A stretch of DNA of 64,000 bases. It comes from Neonectria sp. B-13. Its lineage: Eukaryota > Ascomycota > Sordariomycetes > Hypocreales > Nectriaceae. Numbering within the stretch: position 1 is the first letter of the stretch; every line of letters begins with the position of its first letter. Where the stretch lies: assembly GCA_002682825.1 (NCBI GenBank), contig NOKP01000013.1, positions 248,001-312,000 on the forward strand, read 5' to 3'. Below the pieces are notes generated by a model. It searched no databases and was not told the DNA's origin. It saw nothing but the letters and a program-made list of their open reading frames with translations. Positions 1 to 10,784 of this stretch are shown here, in pieces. Made by a program: the position numbers and the translations under genes.

Positions 1-705
1 CGTTGATTCCCCAGCTGCGGAGTGCTCGGCACAGTTGGAGGACGGGACATCCGGCCGAATCGGTCGGGAGGTGGGTATGATGCATGAAATAACGGGGAGC
101 TTGAGAGCCTTGGAGAGAAGGACGCTGTTCGAAGGTCAGCGTGCGGCCAATGCCATGGCATCAGTCAACATACCCGATTGAGGCCCGGAGGGTGGCTGGT
201 TCTGGGCGCGGGGAACAATCTGTAAGCTCGATGCGCGTCCATGGCCACGAGGTTGGCGCTGTCCTCGTATCAGAGGCTCGTTTCGTTGTGAATGGTCATC
301 GACGGTGCTGGTAGACGCGATCGACACGATGGAGAGAGATCGTTTATGGGCATGGCCAGGGACTGGATGGCGGTCGCTGGTGCTGCTCGAAGGCGCCGGC
401 CATTGTACAGACCCTGATCGACTATGTGATCGACTCGATGGAACGCTCAGCGACAACGCAGACCGACGATGCCCTCTGCCCGAGGCAGCCGACAGCGGCG
501 GGGTCAAGCCATGGTTGGACTTGGGACGGCCCTGCAGCGGCGAGACGAGGCGACTGCGCTCCGGCGCCGGTTGTTGCCTCGACTGGTTCGGTCCAGACGC
601 GACGTTCTTGAACGTGATGGTGCACTTGACCTCCTCGCCGGCAAACACGGTCTGGTCGTGCCAGCGAATGAAGACGCGGACGTTGCTCGATGCGTCGGGC
701 GCCAT
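1..705 (-). CDS. RGP1: RGP1-like Rab GEF subunit, 5' part (runs off the left edge)
   Basis: Known role: Rgp1 pairs with Ric1 as the nucleotide exchange factor for the Golgi Rab Ypt6/Rab6, in endosome-to-Golgi retrograde traffic. Seen here: the product begins MAPDASSNVRVFIRWHDQTV followed by FAGEEVKC, the arrestin-like beta-strand opening typical of fungal Rgp1. A long Ser/Arg/Pro-rich linker follows. The frame hits a stop at 136-138, but a 49-bp intron (125-173, donor GTATGT, branch GCTGAC, acceptor CAG) removes it. Reading then continues to the window edge in a Ser/Pro-rich stretch ending near RMSRPPTVPSTPQLGNQ. Exons are 174-705 and <1-124. The 3' end, with most of the Rgp1 domain, lies outside the window. 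The start at 705 is the first ATG and fits the family N-terminus. It lies downstream of the DUF7918-type gene on the same strand, 594 bp apart. Family call is by memory of homologues. Confidence 0.75.
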
Positions 706-1299
706 GGCGGACGGCCCTCAGTGACGGGCGTGTGCGATGGGACGGCGGCTATGTGATGACAGATGTAGCATTTCCGCACCGGTGCATTGTCGTGTTCGCG
801 GGCGAGGTGGCAGCAGAGAGCAGCTTACGGTCTGGGCGAGGTTGATGAGATGAGGCGATAGATGGGAGCTCGAAATGCAACGTCATGGGGGATCGGACTC
901 GTTGAAAGGGGATGGAGGAGGAGGTTCAAGCTGGCGTCTTGGCAGGGAGCTGCTTGCACCAATAGCGGCGTAGCTGCAGGTACCCCGTGGAACTCGGCTA
1001 GAGCCTCGACCACGCAGCTGTCAAGGACTCCACAAGCCAGCACTGGAGTCTACTAGTAATATACCGAACGAACATGCGTAGTAGACCAGCAACGTCATAT
1101 TAGACCAGCGCCATCACTGAATGCCGTGGAAGCTTTGGCTATAGCCACCCGATCCGTGTTTAGGTTTTGCCTTCCCTTCCTACTTAGGTATACGAATAGA
1201 TACGCCGCAGCCGGTATAAATTTTCAAGTATGCTGTCGATTGAACATGTGTCCCGCAAGCTTTCCCCGATGACGCCCCAAAATATCACAGAATTACAGT
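706..1299. other. Intergenic region, promoter side of the RGP1-like gene
   Basis: There is no convincing gene between the stop of the DUF7918-type gene and the ATG of the RGP1-like gene, both on the minus strand. It must hold the terminator of the former and the promoter of the latter. I see no clear TATA box or other named site. Confidence 0.5.
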
Positions 1300-2532
1300 T
1301 CAGTCCTCCGTCAAGTCAAAGGCTTCCGTCCCGTCCTCGAGCTTAACCACTTTGAGTGGCCGTACTACCTGTGGCGTAGACTCGCTTTCTCGCTTGATTG
1401 GCGTGGAGTTTTCGTTCTTGACACAGTCCTCTAGTTAGCCAGGCTCTATAGATAGACAGTCAAGTCACAGGAACCGATGCGGGTCTTCGTGTCTTAAATT
1501 ATAACAAGATGAAAGCTCGGGGCCAGCAAGGATAAGTTTCAAGAAACGTTGCGTACCTTGACCTCGCGCAGCCTTTCGCTCGCAAGACGACGAATTTCGG
1601 CTTCAGAAAGACGACCCAGAACATCATCAGCGCGAGGAGATGGAGGCGATGGCGATCGAGAACGAGGGATAAGCATTCGGCTCTTCAATGCATCTGTTTA
1701 TCAAGTTAGTCAACCCTCGCGCAGTTTCAATAGCTCCAGAATGACCATTTTTCGTACCATGAGATCGGTGATGAAAGTAAAATATGCCGACTATCCTTTC
1801 GTCAACGTAGCCCTGCGTCGTAGGCTGACTGACGAGGCTTCCGGTAGAGAGACTGGAGACCATTAGCTTCGATGAACAACAGCCATATTTGATATCGGCC
1901 CTCGTACGATGACCCATGCGCCAAGTCCTTTCCTTTCAATGCTTTCTCATGAAGGTTGAATCTTTCCTGCATATCGATCTTCTTGGGAGAGTAAGGCACC
2001 CGCTTCCCCGTAGGCGTGCCAACCATGACTGTGACAGTGATTGTGCCCAACGACTTTGCAAAGTCTGCTTCGCCGGAGCGCAAGATCCGAGACTCATCGT
2101 CTGTGTTCTACTATTAAAGAAGCTCAACTAAATCACTATGCCAGGCTTACTTGTGGTGATAGGAACAAAAACGAAGTTCCCTTCTCTGAACGTGTTTGGG
2201 CTGTCTGATGTCGAGTATGCTACACTGGATTGGACCAGAGTCTCTGTGTTCACCCTAGCGAAGTGAAGAAACCGACTCAGACCAGTCGTTGAAGTCCCAT
2301 CAATGCGGGGGAATGAACACAGTAAGTTTTGCGTACGGTTGACACGATACTGGGGAGTTATTGTCGTTACAACGGCGAACTCCGCCCCAGCCACTGATTC
2401 AATGTAGCAGTGAGAGGAAACGCCATCGGATTCAGGATTCTCGTTAGCTTGCGGATCCTGGTATTCGGTCGCGATCTTTCCGGCGACCCTGATGTTCACG
2501 GATAGTCCAGGAACTGTTGGCAGAACTGCCAT
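1300..2532 (-). CDS. DUF7918-type protein, five exons
   Basis: The product is a predicted 311-residue protein beginning MAVLPTVPGLSVNIRVAGKI. Ascomycete proteins with this opening (MAVLPxxPGLxVxI), an ESVAGAEFAV strand and a central HEKALKGKDLAHG motif belong to the DUF7918 family, whose function is unknown. Exons are 2151-2532, 1908-2100, 1758-1852, 1557-1693 and 1300-1428. Introns are 50, 55, 64 and 128 bp, all GT-AG, and they restore one frame of 936 nt. The C-terminal third carries RSRSPSPPSPR, then a charged helix (LSEAEIRRLASERLREVK), then a tail ending VVKLEDGTEAFDLTED. That acidic tail resembles a SUMO-interacting or nuclear-protein motif, which is inference. The start at 2532 is preferred to an in-frame ATG at 2586 because family members begin at MAVLP. 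Splice sites are assigned by eye. Confidence 0.78.
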
Positions 2533-4200
2533 GACGATTCGTTGTGGTGTGGTGATCTTGGGCAATTGCTGGTAACAGGGTGTCAAAAGGACAAGTGGAA
2601 AGGAGGATGCGAGAGTTGAACAAGGTCGCGTCGACTGGCTAAGTGTTTACATCCCCCAACGCGAATAAGCATTCACCTGGCAGGCAGCTGTCGACGGCCG
2701 TCGGTGTCTGCTCCTTCCCCCTCCATTGGGTGTGATTCACGGCCCAGCACATGCCACCGCAATGGAAACACAAGATTTTTTTGGTTTTGTAAGGAACAGA
2801 GCGTTCCAAGAAGTGACCAAACGTGTTTGTCTGCGTATTGCTTTCAATCTGAAATTGTACCAGCTTCGTCAATATTTGTGTATTTTCTCGTGCAGTAAAA
2901 CTTGTTGCTGGTCTGGATGCAGGCGGCTGTTCAGGAGAAGAATCCGCAAACAGTACTTCTCTAAGCAACAGCACCTGAAATCGAGCGCGGTGATCTCTAC
3001 TATGCTTCCCTGAGTAGTCATCAAACATTTGCTCCGCGTTGCTTTGCAAAAGAATACAGACCATTTCCAATCATTTTGTCATACAGAAGAAGAATGGAGT
3101 GAACAATCCCCAAATATTTCAGCATCCATCCTTCGGGAGGCAGCAAGTCACATGTTTCCGCTGGCTTCCGCACTTCCGCACATCCGCAGATATGCGCAAT
3201 TAATAAGGCGGCAACGGCGTCAGACGGCTCCAAATAAGCCCGTGGGATCTCTGGGTCTGGGGAGAGAGGGTCTGTGGGACAGATCTGGGGGACAGACCAG
3301 GGGCCGGCGCTGCCAAGGGAGTCGAGCAGTCTGGGGAGAGAATCTGGGGAGGGAGGGTTCTCCAAGTTCCCGAGGTCTGTCGTTGGGACGTCCCAGCTGA
3401 ACTATAACATCAGTCGATGAACCCACTCAGGAGACAGGGGCTCTTCAGCCATGGTTGGGTCAACGCGGACAGCCGAGACTCAAAAGACGGCTCCGAGACA
3501 CAAGGTGTGTATGGGGTAGGCCATGTGGCAACGCATCAAGACATGTTTACTGCCTACACGCACGTAGTACATGTGTACCATCGTCCCCTCCGGCGGCTTA
3601 CACGGACATGTAGAGGTTCCTGAGGATGGTCGAGGAGGATGAGGCCATGGCATCTCCGCTCCCCCCAGATGTGGGGTACGCAGATGTACGTATGATTGAA
3701 TGTACCGTCCAGCGTCTGTATCGAGGTAGACTTGGTGATCTAGCGGGGTATAGATGGAATGAGCCAATTCGAGAACCAGTCGAATGGCTTCGTTTGTCAG
3801 AATGGTAACCTAATCCAGGGCTAGAAGAGTCTCCAACCTCAACAATATGCGGCTCTGGCATCTTTGGAGAGCGGCTGATCATGTTCCATACAGCCGTTTC
3901 CGTTTCGCCCGCCCACCGGTGGGCCGAACGACAGGGCGGCAGGGCGACAAGGAGGCGGCGTGCGGAGAGCCGCTCCCACATGGATGGATACGGGGGCGAT
4001 GCTGATTGAGATGGGTCGAGCAAAAACACCAAAGGATCCAATGATGTCTCCTTCCAAGGAGTTTTGGGTAATCAGAGTAATCAGGTACCAGCATTCTCCA
4101 TGGCCGTGGCGGGTTGGCTCTTAGCTAGTGCTGTCGACTGTGGGCTGCGATGCACCACGCCGCGATGAGGGAGTGGGCCAGTCCCCGCCGTCGCCGGCAG

Positions 4201-4224
4201 GACGGAGTGACGGAGTGACGGAGT
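4201..4224. repeat. Tandem repeat, 8-bp unit GACGGAGT x3
   Basis: Three perfect head-to-tail copies of GACGGAGT are seen directly. The repeat is noncoding. Confidence 0.9.
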
Positions 4225-4400
4225 CGCAGCGGAGCCGCAATCGACCAGCGAGCCTGCGGGTCCGCGACAAGCCTCACCCACGACGGCTGCCGGCCAAGTG
4301 GAAGCTGGTTGCAAGGTCACGGGGGCCAACAGGCTAGGACGACCGGCGGCAAAGTTGGAGACGTCTGGGCTCATGGCTTGGTGCGAGGCGCGTGGTGGCT

Positions 4401-4430
4401 GTCTGGGGTTGTCCAGGGTTGTCCAGGGTT
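4401..4430. repeat. Tandem repeat, 10-bp unit GTCCAGGGTT x3
   Basis: There are two perfect copies and one variant copy (GTCTGGGGTT) in a row. The repeat is noncoding. Confidence 0.9.
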
Positions 4431-5491
4431 GCCGCGGAGCACAGCCTTGGCGTGCGGGGTTGATGGCTCGCTGCCCATTACGCCGAGGAAGCGCCCAGAA
4501 AACCAACGCAACGCGGCGAAATGTTTTTTTTTCGCGTGGATGGGATCCTCGGCGCTGTGACAGGCTGGCGGCGACTGTTACGGTACGCGAGCATACAGTG
4601 GGGTGTCGGCTCCTGGTGAAGCGAGGGAGCGAGAGGTTGAGAGCCACACGCAGTGGAGGGCGCAGGACGGCATTGCATCTTTTTTGGGAACCACGAACCC
4701 AGATGGATGCGGGGCGATGGGGCATCAGGGTCTAAGTTACGCTCTTGGGGGCATTACCATGCCGGGCAGTTTGTGTGGCCCAGTGGGCGTCGTCGCGGAG
4801 TTGCAACTTTCGCAAGGGGCGCATATCAGAGCCCATCATATCCCACCTCATCATAGCACCTCGGCACCCTTGGCTTGCAGGCTTGTTGGTGCTCCAGTGC
4901 TCCATGCGCCGATGCTCTATGGCCCCAGCTCCAACCCAAGCAAACCGCAAACAATCCCACACAATCCCAGATCCACGACGTCAATGCGGGGTGCGAGTGG
5001 CGCCGCGCAATTGCGGCAGAGCAGAGCAAACAAAAAGCACGCCCTGCTAGATTCCACATCGTTGCAGGGAGGAGGATGTACGGAAGTATGCACTAGTAAG
5101 GAGCATGTAACGATATTGGGGGCACGAGGCGCGGTTCCGGACGTACCGTGCTGTGTAGTGTGTAGAAATGCGGCAGCGATGAAGATTCGACTGCCACCAT
5201 TTCTTTTCCAGGCTACGTAAACGCTCCGGAGCTATGTCAAGAGGGAGGGGTGGCGGAGGGGCCAAATGGTGGAGAGTAGGTGATGGTCTAGGTACATAGT
5301 GTTCACGGAGGAGGGAGGAGGGGTCAATGGATCGTGCCCGTATTGGGGAACTGGTCGGATGATCTGCCCGTGATTGTCAACAGCAAGAGTCCAAGCGGCG
5401 GCATATCACTTGGCCGCCTTCAGTCCGAGCAGCGGTTCAGAGCCTCAGAGGCCCATACCAATGCAGTAGACAACAATGGTTGCGACGGTGC

Positions 5492-5517
5492 GACGTGAGA
5501 CGTGAGACGTGAGACGT
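5492..5517. repeat. Tandem repeat, 7-bp unit GACGTGA, about 3.7 copies
   Basis: There are three full copies and a partial fourth. Each unit contains the half-site ACGTGA. Confidence 0.85.
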
Positions 5518-6778
5518 GCGACTTGCGACATGCTGCCGACAGGGTCACGGCAATACGAACAAGGTTGCCACAGAACGACAGACGTCCGGAGACTGAAGTG
5601 CGGCAACAAACTACAGACGTACGGGCGGGGAAACGCTTGTCCCGACTCGGGTTCGGTGCGGCGCAAGGTAGCCATGTACCTAGATCGGATCCGGGGCTCT
5701 GCAGGATTTGTCAGGCAAAGATTACCGCACTCGGCTGGGTCCTGTTTGGGTCCTGTTTGAGCGCGACGAGAAGGAGAGGAGACCATCTGACAAGAAGATT
5801 CATCAGGTCTTGACTCGTTCGAGCCAGCACCCTGAACCCATCATGATGAGGCTGGTGCTCTCCAGGCCCTCCATCTGGCCGTCTGTGCCCCTCCGCCATT
5901 GGCCACCGGTTGCGGGGAAGCTCATAGACATGTGGGGCCGCGTGCCTCATCCGCTCCGGGTCGGGCGTGTGATTCGCGGACCCGTCCTCGTTCCATCCAC
6001 TTGAGCGTGGAGGCGTGGAGGAGTGCAGCATCCGAGACACACTTGGGTCGAGCCAACGCCAACCTTACGTAGGACGTCGATGAAGTTCGAACAGTCCCGT
6101 CGGCTCCCGCTTTGCAGCTGTAAGTCCCTCAAGCAGAGCGGTTGCGGTAGCGGGAGGGGTTGAGGGGGGAGGGGGAACGGGCGGACGGCGTCTTCGGTGT
6201 TTGGCCTCTAGACTGCGCCGGCTAGGAGGAAATAGGGAAATGTTGCCCTGTCAGGTATTGTTCCATTGCATTTTGCATACCGCGGTACAAACCCACTCCC
6301 TAGCACTCTGCTCCCTCCGTCACTCCGTGGTTGCGGCAGCGCACTATCCTTCTCGCCTCCTCGTCTCATGGCCCATGCGCATACCAACGCCCACCTGCCC
6401 CATACTACTCCATACTCCAGAGCGGTACTTTGTGCTGCCTGCATGCCTGCACGCCTGCAACGCTACGCTAATTAGCAACCCCAGCAACTTCTGTACCGCA
6501 GTCCGCAGTCCACAGTCCGTTCTCCGTACTCCGTACGCCGATGCACGCGGTCGACGAGGGACCCGGACTCGGTACCTTGGTGCTTGGGAGGTGGGAGGCG
6601 AGGCGGTTGTGGGGAAGGTGCGCGCGGCTCCCCTCCTCCCACCCGCCTTCCCCCCATTGCTGTTGAAGGTAAACCCCGCGTCGACGTCCAAGATTAAATA
6701 CGCCGCTCCCGTCGTCGAATGTATCACTTTTTCTTCCCTCCAGTTTCATACTCATCTCACATCTCACATCTCCTCTTC

Positions 6779-6785
6779 TATATAA
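6779..6785 (+). promoter_or_regulatory. TATA box of the aldehyde dehydrogenase gene
   Basis: TATATAA sits 82 bp before the ATG. It follows a CT-rich run and precedes a CT/AC-rich leader, the usual arrangement of strongly expressed filamentous fungal genes. The start codon context CACAATGG is also strong. Confidence 0.6.
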
Positions 6786-6866
6786 CAGCCTTGATTCCCC
6801 CCTCATCTCTACTTCTCCAAGATACCCATCCCTTTCCACACATCAACATCCACAACTACCGTCACA

Positions 6867-8537
6867 ATGGCTTTGACTGTTGAGCTCACCACCCCCGTCA
6901 CGGGCAACTACACCCAGCCCATTGGCCTGTATGTTTTACTACTCCCCTTCCTCCGCATCTTGATGCCGGGCATGAGCTAACAATTCCCCAGCTACATCGG
7001 CGGCAAGTGGGTTGAGGGTGTTGACAAGCAGAAGTTCGAGGTCATCAACCCCTCCACCGAGGAGGTCATCACCTCCGTCTGCGAGGGTACCGAGAAGGAT
7101 ATCGACCTGGCCGTCACCGCTGCCCGAGCCGCCTTCGAGGGCCCCTGGAGGAACACCTCTCCTCAGGAGCGAGGCCTGTACCTGCTGAAGCTCGCCGACC
7201 TTGCTGAGAAGAACCAAGAGATCCTCGCCGCCGTCGAGTCTCTTGACAACGGCAAGTCCATCACCAACGCCCGCGGCGATGTCGGCGCTGTCATCGGCTG
7301 CCTCCGATACTATGCCGGCTGGGCCGACAAGATCGAGGGCAAGACCATCGACATTGCTCCCGACATGTTCCACTACACCCGCCCCGAGCCCGTAAGTTGA
7401 CCCCACATCCAGCTTCTCCAAACTCCCGGCGCTAACTTAGCTACCCCAGATCGGTGTTTGCGGTCAGATCATCCCCTGGAACTTCCCTCTTCTCATGCTG
7501 GCATGGAAGATTGGCCCCGCGCTGGCCACTGGTAACTGTGTTATCATGAAGACTGCTGAGCAGACTCCCCTCTCCGCTCTTGTCTTCACCGAGCTCCTCC
7601 ACGAGGCTGGGTTCCCCGCCGGTGTCTTCAACCTGGTTTCCGGATTCGGCAAGACTGCCGGTTCTGCCCTCTCCCTCCACATGGACGTTGACAAGATCGC
7701 CTTCACTGGCTCTACCGTCATCGGCCGCACCATCATGAAGGCTGCTGCTTCTTCCAACCTCAAGAAGGTCACCCTCGAGCTCGGTGGCAAGTCCCCCAAC
7801 ATCGTCTTCGACGATGCCGACATCGATGAGGCCATCAACTGGGTCAACTTCGGTATCTACTACAACCACGGCCAGTGCTGCTGCGCCGGTACCCGCATCT
7901 TCGTCCAGGAGGGCATCTACGACAAGTTCCTTGCTGCCTTCAAGCAGCGCGCTTCCGAGAACAAGGTCGGTGACCCTTTCAACGAGGAGACCTTCCAGGG
8001 CCCCCAGGTCAGCCAGCTTCAGTATGACCGTATCATGAGCTACATCAAGTCCGGTAAGGAGGAGGGTGCCGTTGTCGAGACCGGTGGCGAGCGCCACGGT
8101 GACAAGGGTTACTTCATCCAGCCCACCATCTTCAGCAACGTCCGTTCCGACATGAAGATCATGCAGGAGGAGATCTTTGGCCCCGTCTGCGCCATCTCCA
8201 AGTTCAAGGACGAGAAGGATGTCATCGACCTGGCCCACGACACCAACTACGGCCTGGCCGCTGCCGTCCACACCAACGACCTCAACCGCGCCATCCGCGT
8301 CAGCAACTCCCTCAAGGCCGGTACCGTTTGGGTCAACTGTAAGCTTTCTCCGTCTCCCGACAATCCCAAATTCCCATTCACTGACACATAATTACAGGCT
8401 ACAACAAGCTTCACCACCAGCTCCCCTTCGGTGGCTTCAAGGAGTCCGGTATTGGCCGAGAGCTCGGCGAGGCTGCTCTTGCCAACTACACGCAAAACAA
8501 GTCGGTTGGTATCCAGCTTCAGGGTGCCCTCTTCTAA
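6867..8537 (+). CDS. NAD(P)+ aldehyde dehydrogenase
   Basis: Role: oxidises aldehydes (acetaldehyde in the AldA/ALD class) to carboxylic acids with NAD(P)+. Fungal AldA enzymes act in ethanol and threonine catabolism. The predicted protein has 496 residues, the normal family length. Exons are 6867-6928, 6992-7391, 7450-8338 and 8398-8537, with introns of 63, 58 and 59 bp. Visible motifs are the cofactor-site segment [10 protein letters not shown], the FTGSTVIG Rossmann turn, the general-base motif LELGGKSPN, the catalytic cysteine motif [16 protein letters not shown], and the C-terminal [15 protein letters not shown]. There is no N-terminal mitochondrial presequence, so it is probably cytosolic. 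The start ATG is the first after the TATA box and leader. Codon use is strongly biased to C-ending codons, consistent with high expression. Assignment to a specific ALDH subfamily (ethanol versus other substrates) is inference. Confidence 0.95.
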
Positions 8538-10784
8538 AGGGATGTTGATTCAGAATGGCGTTGAAAGTCGAATTTTCTCAATCGGCGAAAGGAATAGTCT
8601 GTCACACGGAATGCCACTGTCAAATAGTCTCACAGTTTCCAGTTGAAACTGTGAAGGGTCGCAAATCGGTTGCTATCAACCTGTACGAGATGGGTGCAAG
8701 CCGACATGAAGGAAATGGGAAATGGACGGAGCGGCGTGGAGACAACTTGTATATGATTCCACATAGTTTTAGCAAGGCTTCAGATGAATAATGCCACAAA
8801 CTTTTCAAACAATAACTTTATGCCACTTTACTTTCACATGTGAATCAATCGTAGCAATGCAACACCCGGTTAACTCATCCGTTAGCATCTTCCTCTCTCG
8901 TTCTACCTAGCCAGTTATAGACAGCTGCAAAGGGCCTACACAATTTATCAATGGCTATCCACGACTAGGTATCCCAGCTCACTCATTTAATTTCTTCTAT
9001 ATCCCCTTGCCTCACCCACCATTTTTTCCTTCTCACAAACGCCCTTCTCTTGCTCTCTCGACCGATATTGGTGGGGCGACGAAACAAGAGCATAATATGA
9101 GCTCATCTCTATCATATCATTCTGGCGCCTTCTAAGCTGATACAAATAGCAGTGAAACCCTCACCAGAAGACAGAAGATATTGAAAGAGAAACACGCGTC
9201 ATATACCAGAAAAAGACTCCAGGCATGTCTTTGGCGGGCGATATGCTGCTGGAGCTTGCGAGGGCAATGGCGCAACTCGGTTCCCTTCGGTGTGGTCGTA
9301 TTGGTTCACCAAATAATGCAAATGACGTTGATCGCTACTATACGCGGCAGTCAATCGAAGACTACAAATACTACAGAAATCACAGATACTACAAAGGCTT
9401 CATCCACGAAATGGCCGTGGTAAAGTCAGGCCCGTTCTCGTCGGCCCTGGTCAACCTTATTGTCATCAGGCCAAAGTCCAGATTGGAAACAAAGATAAGA
9501 ACGGACTTGCCTATTGACGAAATGATCAAGAAACTGTCCAGAATTGATAAAAGGCCCGGTAAGAGCTCCAGTTCTTCTGTTTTACCAACTTTGCCATTGA
9601 GGTTCTCCTCTGCAACGACGACGGCGAATTGGCCAGCATCTGCAACTGGGCTGGTGCCCTGGTCCTTCCACACTAGCTAGCCTTCGATCGTTACCCCATT
9701 TTTATTACCTAAGACTGGCATCCTCCAGTTTATTAAACTTCGAAAGTCTTTACAGACAAAGTACGGGAATGATTTTCTTTCCACAGGCCTTCACGCCCAT
9801 CACAGGCCAGTCTGTAGTTGACTACACTATATGTCCCTATCCCTGGTTATAGTACTAAGGCACACAATGCAAACACCGCTCTTATTCTACGGTGGGAATA
9901 AGTAACAGCTTTGAGCTTTACCACAGCCAAAGGCATAATGTGATATTCCAAGTCTTGATTAATCGTGACTAGGACATGGCCAAAGCCCCGGCCGGACCCG
10001 GATGGATACGGCCGGTGGGAGACCCACTTGTACGCCGACACGGCTTGATCAGGATGCGACCGGACAACAACACGGGGCCTGTCTATTAACTATTCCGTAC
10101 AAACATCATTCAAATAATAGTATAGCACTCTCTGACTCTCCATGGTGGCTGTTGACTTCTGCGTCATTCCTATCAGCGCGGTGAGATGTTATAGCCTAAG
10201 TGAAGTCAGGTATTCCAAGCTTGTTCGTAGTATTCGTAGGGCTCGGTAGCTTGTGTATTTTTTTCTAGATGAAAGACCAAAACTCGTGTCCCTTGAGATT
10301 TCCGGGCGATGGAACCCATAATTATCCAAGACGTTAAGATTGCTCCCATTCAGACGGTTATCATGGAAATATAACGGACAGCATGGCTCCTTCGCAGTGC
10401 GTGCGAGTAAATGGGGCAAACAACATGACGCCGATGTAAGACGCTACAGTTCACAATACAACGATCACATTACAAATAGAAAAAGTTTCATTCATTGTTC
10501 AAAGCATGCTGGAAACCAACAAAAAGAGCTGCTAAATGACACAAAACCGGCTTTTTGTGAAACGTACTATGCCTCCCGGGTAGGTCGATCGCAAATGGAA
10601 CGCCTGTTCACGACGAATTGCCGGGGGTCTTATCGATAAGGATAGAGCAGTCCATGCGCTCTCGCGCTCGGCGCTGTAACTTCACTCAATCAACAACTCA
10701 TCCCTCGCCAACGAAGCGCTTCCCGCCTTCTTACAGTAGCTACACAATACCAGCTCCGAAAACCCGCGGCGCCACACTCTCGAG
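8538..10784. other. Intergenic region with one possible gene relic
   Basis: This 2.2 kb region is AT-richer than its flanks. Its first part is the 3' untranslated region of the dehydrogenase gene. Around 9415-9660 two overlapping plus-strand frames look locally protein-like. One ends FAIEVLLCNDDGELASICNW and then AGALVLPH before a stop at 9656-9658, but no start or exon chain joins them. Near its 3' end the region has a GATA palindrome (listed separately). Confidence 0.4.
10629..10640. promoter_or_regulatory. Palindrome CTTATCGATAAG upstream of CWC27
   Basis: This perfect 12-bp palindrome contains two opposed GATA cores and lies 145 bp before the CWC27 start codon. GATA-type factors bind GATAAG, so function as a promoter element is inference from sequence and position. 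Confidence 0.4.

Larger units (their letters stand above)
2533..6866. other. 4.3 kb intergenic region between divergent genes
   Basis: Only short, composition-driven open frames occur here, and none has a recognisable domain or a consistent exon chain. The region includes three short tandem repeats (listed separately). From about 6.3 kb it becomes pyrimidine-rich, which is the promoter and leader of the aldehyde dehydrogenase gene. Confidence 0.5.

Noticed and set aside
4081..4725. Minus-strand open frame of 214 codons
   Set aside because: Arg/Pro/Ser-rich with no domain, overlapped by open frames on the other strand, and lying across a tandem repeat. It looks like a product of GC-rich composition.
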